Origin: Undibacterium sp.
GTDB lineage: Bacteria; Pseudomonadota; Gammaproteobacteria; Burkholderiales; Burkholderiaceae_D
Direction of reading: 5' to 3'
Length of the DNA stretch: 64,000 nt
Assembly: GCA_030645915.1 (NCBI GenBank)
Contig: JAUSNO010000023.1
Location: 62,001-126,000, forward strand
A program made the position numbers and the translations under genes. The notes beneath the pieces are model-generated. The model saw only the letters and a list, made by a program, of their open reading frames with translations, was not told the origin of the DNA and did no database searches. Shown here in pieces: positions 18,046 through 27,787 of the stretch; within the stretch, counting starts at the first letter, position 1, and each line of letters begins with the position of its first letter.

Positions 18046-19761
18046 TTAGAGACAAGGCGGTGCGCCAGGCGCGATGCTTCCTGTGCCGACACCATTGTCT
18101 TTGATGGTCATGATGGTAGTGGCAGAGGCACCCAGACTATCAAGCACGGTGATGACGACGTCAAAGGTTCCATTCGGTACGTGGACGCCACTGGAATCTA
18201 TCGGGTTGATGCATCGGCCAAGTTTGCTGCCAAGGGTGACCGTGAGCGTCGCACCACTGGTACTCACCGAAGATAAAGTCTGATCGCTGGTGAATGCGCG
18301 GTAGGGTCCGGTGCCACCGTAAATATTCAGCACAATGCCAGCGGTACTATCTTCCGCAATCAACATCGCGTTTGGAGAGAGCCTGAGCGAGGTCGACAGC
18401 TGGCTGACTGTGATCGTAAAGGTTTTCGTTTGCCCTAACGAATCAACAATGGTGACATCGGTGCTGCCGGCATTGAGCAGGGTGGCAGAAAATCCACCGC
18501 CACTGGTCGTCACTGAAGTCGGCGAAACAGTGGCAATGCTGGTGTTGTTGACAGTGATTGCGTAGCTGGGAGAACCTCCGCTGATGACAAATTGCAGGGT
18601 GTCACCCACATTGCCGCTCGCACCGTTAGGAAGCACATCAATGGCCAGACTTCCTACTCGCGAGGTGGTGACGGCGATCGTTACAGACGAACCCGTGGCA
18701 TCGAACACCAACACTTGGGCCGAGCCAAGAGAGACACTGCTAATGCTTAATGTGGTACCTGAGATACTTGCGCTGGCAACACTCGTATTGTTACTCGAGA
18801 CAGTGTAGGGTGCAGTGCCTCCGGCAACCGTGTAAGTATTGGTGGTGCTGACAGCCAGCGTGACAGCGCCTCCCGCAGTGGTGTACAGCGCAATTGAAGC
18901 CCCACCAGAGCCGACCGTCACCGCAATGACGATAGATGTACCGGTAGCGTCAAAAACGTGCACTTGTGCCGCTCCTGCGCCGATACCGGTGATGATCAAT
19001 TTTCCGGAAACGATGCTTGCCGTGGCGATACTGGCATTGCTGGTCGCTGCTGTGTATGGCGCAGTTCCTCCTCCTACAGAGTAAGTTTCAGCCGCACCAA
19101 TGGCGATGGTCACCGCGCTCGGTGCCGTGGTGAAGAGTAATGTGCCAGAACCGCCAGAACCGACAGTTGCCGTTATCGTCACAGCGGTACCCGTTGAGTC
19201 TGATATGGCAATTTGAGCCGAACCCGCCGCGATGCCGGAAATGATGAACGCATTGCCGTTGATGGCAACGGTTGCTACTGAAGTGTTGCTGCTGCTGACC
19301 GCATACGCCGGGTTGCCACCGCTGATGGTGAACGAGGCGGTAACACCGACTGCCACCGTCAGGGAACTGGGTGCAGTCGTGAATAAAGGCGTCGGCGTAC
19401 CGCCGGAGCCGACTGTCAGGCTGATGCTGATGGAGGCTCCCAATGCATCAGTAATAATAATTTGTGCAGTTCCTGTCCCCAGGCTGGAAATACTCAGCGT
19501 TGTGCCTTTAACCTCGGCAGTAGCGATATTGGGGTTGCTGGAACTCGATTTGTAAGGTGCCGTACCGCCGCCTATGGTGTAGGTCGTATTGCCGCTAGCC
19601 ATGGTGATGGCACTTGGTGCATTGGAATAAAGAGCCGTGCCAGAGGTAATCCCCACTGTCCCTGCGCCGCCACCGCATGCCACTGCAAGGCTGGTGAGAA
19701 ACAACGCTATGCCCAACTGCACCAATCGGGTAATCGAAAAATTACTGAGGAAATACGTCAT
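18046..19761 (-). CDS. Lipoprotein of six Ig-like tandem repeats
   Basis: A 571-residue surface lipoprotein with lipobox LAVAC (Cys about 29) followed by a GGG linker. The body consists of six tandem units of about 82-86 residues. Each starts near (L/A)(Y/F)xTAPS, contains GGTAPY followed by SSNTSVATA, and ends with DxTGxSVxIxVTVGSGG. Units 2-4 are closest to each other, 5 diverges, and 6 ends with a loop holding one cysteine and a CysLeu terminus. The fold resembles bacterial Ig-like (BIG_2/cadherin-like) domains used in adhesion and in spacing from the cell surface. It is divergent from the MSHA operon. It may work with the pilus, which is inference. Confidence 0.78.
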   Translation of the reverse strand: MTYFLSNFSITRLVQLGIALFLTSLAVACGGGAGTVGITSGTALYSNAPSAITMASGNTTYTIGGGTAPYKSSSSNPNIATAEVKGTTLSISSLGTGTAQIIITDALGASISISLTVGSGGTPTPLFTTAPSSLTVAVGVTASFTISGGNPAYAVSSSNTSVATVAINGNAFIISGIAAGSAQIAISDSTGTAVTITATVGSGGSGTLLFTTAPSAVTIAIGAAETYSVGGGTAPYTAATSNASIATASIVSGKLIITGIGAGAAQVHVFDATGTSIVIAVTVGSGGASIALYTTAGGAVTLAVSTTNTYTVAGGTAPYTVSSNNTSVASASISGTTLSISSVSLGSAQVLVFDATGSSVTIAVTTSRVGSLAIDVLPNGASGNVGDTLQFVISGGSPSYAITVNNTSIATVSPTSVTTSGGGFSATLLNAGSTDVTIVDSLGQTKTFTITVSQLSTSLRLSPNAMLIAEDSTAGIVLNIYGGTGPYRAFTSDQTLSSVSTSGATLTVTLGSKLGRCINPIDSSGVHVPNGTFDVVITVLDSLGASATTIMTIKDNGVGTGSIAPGAPPCL

Positions 19762-19984
19762 GATTCATCCAAAAATGGTTGCATTGATAGGTTGTTGTCA
19801 TTATTGCGCTGAAAAGTGCCCTGTCACAATGTTTGGCAAAAAGAAAACCACATAGTAGTTTAATCAGGCATTAAAAAATAGGTCTGCATTTAAGCGGAGT
19901 CGATAATCTCAATGGCGCCTAAGCTATTTTTATTGATGGCACAACGGCATCAGGTAGTGTCAAAAAAAACCAGGGATATTCTGC

Positions 19985-20013
19985 ACGTGTTGAACAAGAG
20001 ATATGCTTATAAT
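19985..20013 (+). promoter_or_regulatory. Candidate promoter of the MSHA operon
   Basis: A perfect TATAAT lies at 20008-20013, 30 bases before the mshM ATG. No good -35 box is found at 17 bases; TTGAAC at 19990-19995 is too close (12-base spacer). Moderate support from the -10 box and position only. Confidence 0.35.
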
Positions 20014-20042
20014 CTTCCTTTGGATAACTGACCTGAGATTCC

Positions 20043-21230
20043 ATGTATCGCTCCCATTTTGGCCTGAACCAATCGCCCTTTAATATTACCCCGAACCCGG
20101 CCTTTTTTTATTCCGGGAGCCAGCGTGGGGACATTTTGGAGGCGCTCATCTATGCAGTAACGCATGGCGAAGGAATTGTTAAGGTTACCGGTGAGGTGGG
20201 CAGCGGCAAGACGATGTTGTGCCGCATGCTTGAGAGCATGATGCCTGCCAACATAGAAGTGATCTACCTGGTGAATCCAACGCTGAGCCGGGCGGAAGTG
20301 GTGTATGCCATTGCCGGTGAACTTGCCATAATCACTGACGGCAAGCGACCCGATGAGGTGATCCGTCTGTTGCAAAGCGACTTGATCGCCAAGCATATCA
20401 ACGGCAAACAAGTCGTGTTGCTGGTCGAGGAAGCGCAGGCCATGCCTTTAGAGACCCTGGAAGAAATTCGATTGTTTTCCAATCTCGAAACTGCACACCA
20501 CAAGTTGTTGCAGATCGTGCTTTTCGGGCAACCTGAACTCGAGGAGAACCTGAATTTGCCGCGCATGCGGCAACTCAAAGAGCGCATCACGCACAGCTTC
20601 AAAGTGCCACCGATGAGCCAGACTGTGATTCCTGAATTTCTGATGTTCCGCATGCGAGCTGCCGGCTATCATGGGCCGGATATATTTAGCAAAGGCGCAA
20701 TCAAGCGGCTTTCCAGCGTATCGGAAGGTATCGTGCGACGGATTAATATACTTGCCGATAAATCGCTGTTAGTCGCATTTTCTGAAAATACGCACCTGAT
20801 TCAAGCGAAGCATGTCAACGCGGCGATTAACGACAGCGAATTTATTACAGCCCGCTCACCTATTTCCCTTCGGTCTGTGGCGATCGGGCTACTGTTGTCG
20901 GTTTGTATCGTCATTGTCGCTGGAATAGGGTGGAGATTGTTTCCGGCAAGTGCTCCGGATGCACTTTTTCAAAAATCGCTCAGTTTGTCTGCAGGAAGTT
21001 CGACAACATCGGTATCTGGGGCGATCCTGCCTGAATCTCGGCTTAACGATGTTAAGGTAAAGGCAATAGCGCAAGAGGGCGGGAGTGCGAAAAAGGATGG
21101 CGTGACATCACCGGCTTTGGGCCTCGAGTTGGCCAGAGACACGCATGATACTACGCGATTGAAATTAGTTGAGCTTGATAATCACGCCAAAATACGGCCA
21201 TTTGTAGAAGGGGCTGGGTTGAAGAACTAA
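20043..21230 (+). CDS. mshM: MshM/ExeA-like AAA ATPase
   Basis: A 395-residue ATPase of the ExeA/MshM family, which helps place secretins in the wall and outer membrane. The start MYRSHFGLNQSPFNITPNP is typical of the family. Walker A GEVGSGKT is near residues 50-57 and Walker B VVLLVEEAQAM near 122-132. A transmembrane helix (about 277-300) and a roughly 95-residue Ser/Lys-rich periplasmic tail follow, as in ExeA-type proteins, though no peptidoglycan-binding domain is obvious. It is the first gene of the MSHA operon, 200 bases ahead of the mshL start. The order M-L-N-E-G differs from the Vibrio order, where mshL precedes mshM. Confidence 0.85.
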   Translation: MYRSHFGLNQSPFNITPNPAFFYSGSQRGDILEALIYAVTHGEGIVKVTGEVGSGKTMLCRMLESMMPANIEVIYLVNPTLSRAEVVYAIAGELAIITDGKRPDEVIRLLQSDLIAKHINGKQVVLLVEEAQAMPLETLEEIRLFSNLETAHHKLLQIVLFGQPELEENLNLPRMRQLKERITHSFKVPPMSQTVIPEFLMFRMRAAGYHGPDIFSKGAIKRLSSVSEGIVRRINILADKSLLVAFSENTHLIQAKHVNAAINDSEFITARSPISLRSVAIGLLLSVCIVIVAGIGWRLFPASAPDALFQKSLSLSAGSSTTSVSGAILPESRLNDVKVKAIAQEGGSAKKDGVTSPALGLELARDTHDTTRLKLVELDNHAKIRPFVEGAGLKN

Positions 21231-21431
21231 GCAGAAAATGTCGTATTTTTCGCCATTTTTATGGGTTGAACACCAAATCATTGCATTAAATAATGCGTTC
21301 ACTTGAATATTCTCGCTTAGAATCAGTGATTAAAATTAATGTTGAGTGCCGCGATCATTCACATCGACTATTTTACGTTTGCGCTTATTAGTTTTGATTG
21401 TTTTATACCCCTATTTTCGCCTTTCACATCG

Positions 21432-23201
21432 ATGACAAAACTTTTAACAATTCTTTCATGTTGTGCATTTCTGATGGCCTGCGGCACGCAAGCTGTCGCA
21501 CCTTCCACAAGTCACATTAAAGAAGTGACGCCTCCAAATAATAATATTCCAGAGTTGGTCAGGCAGAGTGCATCGGTAAGCCCGCCAAAGGCGACGCCGA
21601 AAGTTGAAACGTATAGTGTCACCGTATATAAAGTAGCCGTGCAATCACTACTGTTTGCACTTGCACGCGATGCCAAATTAAACGTTGATATCCATCCCGG
21701 GATCGAAGGGGAAGTGACACTGAATGCACTTGACCAAACGCTTCCGCAACTATTGACGCGCATTTCAAAGCAGGTAGATATGCGGTTTGAATTGGACGGC
21801 CCGAATTTGGTCGTGCTTCCAGACGTGCCTTTTTTGCGTAATTATAAAATTGATTACGTCAATGTATCGAGGGACACTAGCAGCACGGTGAGCATTGCGA
21901 CGCAGATTTCCACTGCAACAGGGACAGGCGCTGGCGGTAGTGGTACCGGAGATAACAATTCAACGACATCGGTGTCGAATACATCGAATAATCGTTTCTG
22001 GGCGACCTTGGTCGAAAATATTAAGGATACTTTGCGCGAGACCGACAAGATCGTGCCGGACGCAGTTTCAAATAACGCAGCGGGAAATTTACCGGCGACA
22101 GTCCCCGGTAAGAATGCCACTGCGCAACCTGTCGCAACTGCCGTTAGCCGTCCGAGCACATATCGTGAGGCTGCTTCAGTTATTGCCAATCCCGAGACCG
22201 GCCTGATTGCGGTACGGGCAACCGGGCGTCAGCATGAAAAAATTCAAGAGTTTTTAGACTTGGTCATGTCCAGTGCCAAACGTCAGGTGTTGATTGAAGC
22301 CACAGTGATAGAGGTTCAGCTGAACGATCAGTACCAGCAAGGCATTAATTGGTCTTCATTACGCACCAGCGGCACTGAGGGGCCAAGCTTTTCATTGGGG
22401 CAGGTTGGCGGAACCGCTTTACCCTCCGGAATTAATCCCGGTAATAGCCAGGGCATATTTAACTTTAATTATCTCAAGCCTCTCACCAGTCTTGGTAACC
22501 TTGCCCTGACTATTCAATTGCTTGAATCATTCGGCAAAGTCAAAGTCTTGTCTAGCCCGAAAATCAGCGTGCTCAATAATCAGACTGCCTTGCTCAAAGT
22601 GGTGGATAACCGCGTCTATTTCACGATCACTGCAACCACACAGCAGGGCACCGCCGGCGTGCCTGCGATCACGACATACACATCCAGTCTCAATACAGTA
22701 CCGGTTGGATTCGTGATGAGTGTTACGCCACAAATCTCTGATAGCGATGAAGTTACGATTAATGTTCGTCCCAGTATTTCACGCATTATTGGCTTTGTTC
22801 AGGACCCTAATCCGGCACTGGCTCTTGCCGTAGTTCCAGTTGTCAGCAACGTGCCGGTGATCCAGACCAGGGAAATGGAATCGATCTTGAAGGTGAGTAG
22901 CGGGCAGATCGCAGTGATGGGCGGATTGATGCAGGACACCATTAACAATCTGAAAGATGAGTTGCCTGGTGCGAGTAAAATTCCGCTGATCGGGAATGCG
23001 CTGAGTTTTCGCAATGAAACAACCAATAAATCCGAGCTGGTGATTTTTATGCGGCCTATTGTCGTCAAGGATGCCAGCATTAATGGCGATTACAAAAATT
23101 ACCGGTATTTGCTTCCAAACGATGCTCCGCTCAATAATGAGCCATACCTGGAGTCAACGCCGGCCTCCAAAACTAAACCGAGCAAGGCAGGCACACCATG
23201 A
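21432..23201 (+). CDS. mshL: MSHA-type pilus secretin MshL
   Basis: Outer-membrane secretin through which the pilus exits. The ATG at 21432 gives a lipoprotein signal with lipobox FLMAC (589 residues). The longer frame from 21339 adds an unlikely hydrophobic leader. An N0-type domain (about 60-140, VTLNALDQTLPQLLTRI) and a Gly/Ser/Thr/Asn-rich linker (about 155-190) come first. The secretin core (about 280-545) has VLIEATVIEVQLNDQYQQGI, KVKVLSSPKISVLNNQTA and the late AVMGGLMQDT signature. The stop overlaps the start of mshN (ATGA), so the two are translationally coupled. Confidence 0.92.
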   Translation: MTKLLTILSCCAFLMACGTQAVAPSTSHIKEVTPPNNNIPELVRQSASVSPPKATPKVETYSVTVYKVAVQSLLFALARDAKLNVDIHPGIEGEVTLNALDQTLPQLLTRISKQVDMRFELDGPNLVVLPDVPFLRNYKIDYVNVSRDTSSTVSIATQISTATGTGAGGSGTGDNNSTTSVSNTSNNRFWATLVENIKDTLRETDKIVPDAVSNNAAGNLPATVPGKNATAQPVATAVSRPSTYREAASVIANPETGLIAVRATGRQHEKIQEFLDLVMSSAKRQVLIEATVIEVQLNDQYQQGINWSSLRTSGTEGPSFSLGQVGGTALPSGINPGNSQGIFNFNYLKPLTSLGNLALTIQLLESFGKVKVLSSPKISVLNNQTALLKVVDNRVYFTITATTQQGTAGVPAITTYTSSLNTVPVGFVMSVTPQISDSDEVTINVRPSISRIIGFVQDPNPALALAVVPVVSNVPVIQTREMESILKVSSGQIAVMGGLMQDTINNLKDELPGASKIPLIGNALSFRNETTNKSELVIFMRPIVVKDASINGDYKNYRYLLPNDAPLNNEPYLESTPASKTKPSKAGTP

Positions 23202-24763
23202 GTTTGTTGATGCAGGCGCTCAAGAAAGCAGAGCATACCAAGCAAAAACAAAGTGGTGTGACGGTAGACGAAGCGCTTTCTCTCTCTCCCATTGAGATAA
23301 AGTCCGAATCAACAGGGACCGAGCCTGTGACGTCCGGGAAGCCGGATAATCCGGGAATGCCGATATCAGCGCTCGCCCTCTCGCCTCACATCGACGATAC
23401 GACCAACCAACAGCATCCTGCCGCACCTGATCATGCAGTTCTTCCGATCGCGGCAACTGAAGCGTCATCAGAAAATTTTGCTCTCCATCAGCCTGAATCA
23501 TGGGTTAGTCACGATCTTGATAAAACGAACAAAGAGATTGCGACAGATATCGTTAACCAGTCAACAGAAGGCGCGGATCGAAGCGAGGCCATAAATAAAG
23601 ATCTGACTCATCAAGATGAACAAAAAAATAAGCTCGGACAAAAACAGGCTGCGATTGCAACCGAAAGACCGATAGGCATAGAACAGAAAAAAGCGCGCTC
23701 AGTATTTTCTTCAAAAATTCCTCAGGGAAGTAACCGTAAGCTATCCAGGGTAGTCATTGGTTTGTTGGTATTGGCCATGCCATTGGCGATAGGCTATCTT
23801 TACTGGCAAAACATGCGCACTGGAATCGATCAAGTTCTGCTTGGGCCGCAAACCAGAACAGTGCCGTCACCCCAATTGCCGTCCGTTGCGCCTGGTCCGG
23901 TGCCAACAGAACCTGAGTCAGCCGCAGTTGCCGATGCTTCCGCTGCATCGCAAGCCAATATTTCACCGGCAGCGCCATCGCCTGCAACATCCGGCACATC
24001 AATACCTGCGCTGAAATCGGTGGCGAATACGGCGTCTTCCGCAGCTGTCGCCAATGAAATTCATACGGCGCCAATAGAGGCATTGGCTTCCGCTAAACAA
24101 GCGGAGATGATGCCAAAGACACGGAATACGGCCGTTGTCGCGGCGCTCGACATGAGTAATATTCAAATCCGTCAAAGTAGTCGTGGCAATCAGGTTAATC
24201 CCGCATTGAGCAGTGCTTATCAATTCTTCATTGCTGGTGATACTGCATCGGCCAGGCAGCAATACCAAAAAGTGTTACAGCAAGAACCCAATAATCGCGA
24301 TGCCCTGCTTGGCTTGGCCGCACTTGCACTTAACCAGCGACAGGCGGAACAAGCCGGCGCTTTTTACGGAAAGTTACTGGAACTTGATCCTGGCGATCCG
24401 GACGCGATAGCCGGATTGACCAGTTTGCAGCAGGGCGACCCGGTTCAAAGTGAAAGTCGCCTGAAAAAAGCGTTGAACCAACATCCGCAAGCGGGCGCGC
24501 TCTTGTTCGCACTGGGAAATTTGTATGCCCAGCAATCACGTTGGACCGATGCGCAGCAGGCTTATTTTCGTGCGTATGCGGCTTCCCCCGCTAACGCTGA
24601 TTACGTTTTTAACTTGGCCGTTAGTCTGGATAAGTTAAACCAGGGAAAATTGGCGAAAGAGTATTATCAGCGCGCGCTGAGCATTGGGCAAAGCGGCTCA
24701 GTCAATTTTAGTCGTGCGGCGGTACAAAAACGCGTTAGCGAACTTGACTCCACAGCGGATTGA
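23198..24763 (+). CDS. mshN: MshN-like TPR membrane protein
   Basis: A 521-residue protein with three parts. The cytoplasmic N-terminus (about 1-180) starts MSLLMQALKKAEHTKQ, the conserved opening of MSHA-associated proteins of this type. One transmembrane helix follows (about 182-202). The periplasmic part has a Pro/Ala/Ser-rich stretch followed by tetratricopeptide repeats (about 335-515; NPALSSAYQFFIAGDTASAR, NRDALLGLAALALNQRQAEQ). Its place between secretin and ATPase genes matches mshN. It probably links inner-membrane and outer-membrane parts of the assembly machine. It overlaps mshL by four bases. Confidence 0.82.
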   Translation: MSLLMQALKKAEHTKQKQSGVTVDEALSLSPIEIKSESTGTEPVTSGKPDNPGMPISALALSPHIDDTTNQQHPAAPDHAVLPIAATEASSENFALHQPESWVSHDLDKTNKEIATDIVNQSTEGADRSEAINKDLTHQDEQKNKLGQKQAAIATERPIGIEQKKARSVFSSKIPQGSNRKLSRVVIGLLVLAMPLAIGYLYWQNMRTGIDQVLLGPQTRTVPSPQLPSVAPGPVPTEPESAAVADASAASQANISPAAPSPATSGTSIPALKSVANTASSAAVANEIHTAPIEALASAKQAEMMPKTRNTAVVAALDMSNIQIRQSSRGNQVNPALSSAYQFFIAGDTASARQQYQKVLQQEPNNRDALLGLAALALNQRQAEQAGAFYGKLLELDPGDPDAIAGLTSLQQGDPVQSESRLKKALNQHPQAGALLFALGNLYAQQSRWTDAQQAYFRAYAASPANADYVFNLAVSLDKLNQGKLAKEYYQRALSIGQSGSVNFSRAAVQKRVSELDSTAD

Positions 24764-24861
24764 TTTGAGGCTGTTGTGGCATAGCGCTTGTATTGCAGCG
24801 TGTGTGCAGTGACTCTGCCCAGGCAACCCGGTAATCATTTGAAGCGACAGGTATTTTAGCA

Positions 24862-26568
24862 ATGGCAGAACAACCAAAACTTCCTTTAGGCAAGCTGTTA
24901 ATCCTGAAAGGTGTCATCAGCGAAGATCAATTGCGCATTGCCTTGATCGAGCAAAAAAGTACCGGCATTCCGCTCGGTAAATTGCTCATTTCGCTAGGAT
25001 TTGTCACTGAGGCGACGGTGCGCGAAGCGCTAAGCGAAAATCTGAATCAACAGAGCGCCGATCTCACCAGCATCATTGCCGATGCCAATGCGATCAAAAT
25101 GATCTCGAAGGATATCGCGAAGAGGTATCGGGTATTCCCGATGGTCTACGATAAGAATCAGCGCAACTTGATGCTGGCGATGGCGGATACTGCAAACATC
25201 GTGGCGCTCGATCAGATCAGCGCCATGCTTGGCAAAGACGTTAGCGTTACACCAATGCTCGCGAGTGAATCGGATATTGTCAAGGCAATCGATCAATATT
25301 ACGGCTTCGAATTGTCCATCGACGGTATCTTGCAGGAAATTGAGACTGGCGAGATTAATTATAAAAGTCTGCAATCTATCTCGGATGAATACAGTCAGCC
25401 GCTAGTGCGTCTGATGGATGCGATCCTGGCTGATGCGGTACAGCAGAATGCCTCCGATATTCACTTCGAGCCGGAAGAGTTTTTTTTGCGGATTCGTTAC
25501 CGGATCGACGGCATCCTGCGGCAGATTCGTAGCCTGCATAAAACGTATTGGCCGGCAATGGTAGTTCGCCTGAAGGTCATGAGTAATATGAACATCGCTG
25601 AAACTCGTGCGCCACAGGATGGTCGGATCTCGATCAATTTTTCTGGACGGCAAATCGATTTTCGTGCAGCGGCACAGCCCACTACCCATGGTGAAAACGT
25701 GGTGCTGCGGATTCTTGACCGGCAAAAAGGGCTCGTACCTTTAGATAATCTCGGTTTGGAAGAGAACGATCTGATGCTGCTGAAGTTGATGATTGCTCGT
25801 CCGGAAGGCATTATTCTGGTCACCGGCCCGACTGGTAGCGGGAAGACGACGACGCTGTATTCCATCCTCAATCACGTCAACACCCCATCCGTCAATATCA
25901 TGACGCTGGAAGACCCGGTGGAATACCCGATGACGATGATACGCCAGACCTCGGTGAATGAATCCGCCAAAATGGGTTTTGCCAGCGGCATCCGATCCAT
26001 GATGCGGCAAGATCCTGACATCATTCTGGTCGGTGAGATCCGTGATTCCGAGACCGCAGAAATGGCTTTCAGTGCGGCGATGACCGGCCACCAGGTACAT
26101 TCAACCTTGCACACCAATTCTGCAATTGGTGCGATTCCGCGCTTGCTTGATATTGGGATTTTGCCGGACATTATGGCGGGTAATATTATTGGCGTTATTG
26201 CCCAGCGTCTGATCCGCAGATTGTGCCAGCACTGCAAGGAAGAATTTGAACCCGATGACATGGAGCGCTTGTTGCTGGGCTTGAAAGAGATTGATACGCC
26301 GGTCAAAATTTTCCGTGCTGTCGGGTGCAGCCACTGTGGCCATCAGGGATACAAAGGCCGTCTGGCAATTCTGGAGATACTAAAAATCAATGCGGATCTT
26401 GATGACCTCATCGCGCGTCGCGCTACGCAGCGTGAGCTGCGCAACGCCGCGCTGGCCAGTGGATTTCGTCCGCTGGTGGAGGACGCCGTGCGTCGCGTGC
26501 TCGAAGGAGTGACTACGCTCGATGAAATTTCTCGCGTAGTCGATCTGACTGACAGGCTGAACTCATGA
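24862..26568 (+). CDS. mshE: MSHA pilus assembly ATPase MshE
   Basis: Hexameric GspE/PilB-type ATPase that powers pilus extension (568 residues). The N-terminal MshEN region (about 1-60) has two copies of the LGxxLxxxGxI/V...LxxALxxQ pattern: LGKLLILKGVISEDQLRIAL and LGKLLISLGFVTEATVREAL. This domain binds cyclic di-GMP in the Vibrio enzyme. The position before LG, arginine in the binding consensus, is proline in both copies. Catalytic motifs: Walker A GPTGSGKTTT near 320-329, LEDPVEYP (Asp box), and LVGEIRDSETAEMA with the His box HSTLHTNSA. A zinc tetracysteine follows (CQHC near 454, CSHC near 488). The stop overlaps mshG. Confidence 0.93.
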   Translation: MAEQPKLPLGKLLILKGVISEDQLRIALIEQKSTGIPLGKLLISLGFVTEATVREALSENLNQQSADLTSIIADANAIKMISKDIAKRYRVFPMVYDKNQRNLMLAMADTANIVALDQISAMLGKDVSVTPMLASESDIVKAIDQYYGFELSIDGILQEIETGEINYKSLQSISDEYSQPLVRLMDAILADAVQQNASDIHFEPEEFFLRIRYRIDGILRQIRSLHKTYWPAMVVRLKVMSNMNIAETRAPQDGRISINFSGRQIDFRAAAQPTTHGENVVLRILDRQKGLVPLDNLGLEENDLMLLKLMIARPEGIILVTGPTGSGKTTTLYSILNHVNTPSVNIMTLEDPVEYPMTMIRQTSVNESAKMGFASGIRSMMRQDPDIILVGEIRDSETAEMAFSAAMTGHQVHSTLHTNSAIGAIPRLLDIGILPDIMAGNIIGVIAQRLIRRLCQHCKEEFEPDDMERLLLGLKEIDTPVKIFRAVGCSHCGHQGYKGRLAILEILKINADLDDLIARRATQRELRNAALASGFRPLVEDAVRRVLEGVTTLDEISRVVDLTDRLNS

Positions 26569-27770
26569 CGATGTACGCTTACCGCTCGATGGATGCCAAT
26601 GGAAAAAAAATCAAAGGCACCATGGATGCAGCGAATCTCCCCGAGTTGGAGTTGCGCTTGAAGCGCATGGATCTGGATTTGATTGATTGCAAGGAACAGA
26701 CAGAAAAAACGTTTTCGTTGGGCAGCGTCAAAATCACGCGAAAAGATCTGATTAATTTTTGTTTTCATATGGAGCAAATGACCGGTGCTGGCGTTCCGAT
26801 TCTGGAGGGCTTGGGCGACCTTCGGGATAGCGCTGAGAATGCGCGCTTTAGGGGCGTAGTCGCTGATCTGATTGAGAATATTGAAGGCGGCTCGCAACTT
26901 TCAGAAGCGATGGATCGCTACCCTTTAATTTTTGATAAAACATTTACCAGTTTGATTACTGCAGGCGAAAAAACCGGAAAAATATCTGACGTATTCAAGA
27001 GCCTTGGTGAGAGTCTCAAATGGCAGGATGAACTCACTGCACAAACAAAAAAAATCGTGATGTATCCGGCATTTGTCGGTACCATCGTATTGGGTGTAAC
27101 GCTGTTCCTGATGATTTACCTGGTGCCGCAATTGACCGGATTCATCAAAAATATGGGACAGGAACTGCCGATGCACACCAAGGCACTGATCTTTGTGTCG
27201 GATATTTTTATCAACTACTGGTATGTGGTGGTTACCTTGCCGGTGGTGGTCTGGGTGGCAGTCGTCATATTGTTGAAAAACAGCGCTAGTGCGCGTTACA
27301 AGGCTGATGGATATAAGTTGCGAATCTGGATGGTGGGGCCGGTACTGCATAAAATTATTCTTTCGCGTTTCGTTACTTTTTTTGCGCTGATGTATGAGTC
27401 CGGAATCACTATTTTGGATTGCATCCGGCTGTCCGAAGGTATTGTGAACAATGAAGTCATTGCAGCAGGTTTGCGCCGTGCCGGTGCTCTTATTTCTGAA
27501 GGGCAGAGTGTTGCTGATGCATTTCAGAGTACCGGGATATTTCCGGCACTTGTCATTCGCATGTTGAAAATTGGCGAGGCGACAGGTTCATTGGATAATG
27601 CGCTCCGTAACGTCAGCTATTTTTACAATCGCGATATTAAAGAAATGATTGAAAAAGTGCAGGCGATGATCGAACCGGTAATGACCGTTGTGCTCGGACT
27701 TATTTTAGGCTGGATCATGATGTCAGTGCTGGGTCCGATCTACGACACCATCAGCAAGATGAAGACTTGA
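26565..27770 (+). CDS. mshG: MSHA pilus inner-membrane platform protein MshG
   Basis: A 401-residue polytopic platform protein of the GspF/PilC family that couples the ATPase to pilin addition. Two GspF domains (about 70-190 and 270-395) each open with a helical bundle such as FCFHMEQMTGAGVPILEGL and FFALMYESGITILDCIRL. Three transmembrane helices are seen at about 168-192, 213-236 and 370-392. The start overlaps mshE (ATGA), and the stop overlaps or abuts the next gene, indicating tight operon coupling. Confidence 0.93.
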   Translation: MTMYAYRSMDANGKKIKGTMDAANLPELELRLKRMDLDLIDCKEQTEKTFSLGSVKITRKDLINFCFHMEQMTGAGVPILEGLGDLRDSAENARFRGVVADLIENIEGGSQLSEAMDRYPLIFDKTFTSLITAGEKTGKISDVFKSLGESLKWQDELTAQTKKIVMYPAFVGTIVLGVTLFLMIYLVPQLTGFIKNMGQELPMHTKALIFVSDIFINYWYVVVTLPVVVWVAVVILLKNSASARYKADGYKLRIWMVGPVLHKIILSRFVTFFALMYESGITILDCIRLSEGIVNNEVIAAGLRRAGALISEGQSVADAFQSTGIFPALVIRMLKIGEATGSLDNALRNVSYFYNRDIKEMIEKVQAMIEPVMTVVLGLILGWIMMSVLGPIYDTISKMKT

Positions 27771-27787
27771 GCTTCAAAAGGACGATT

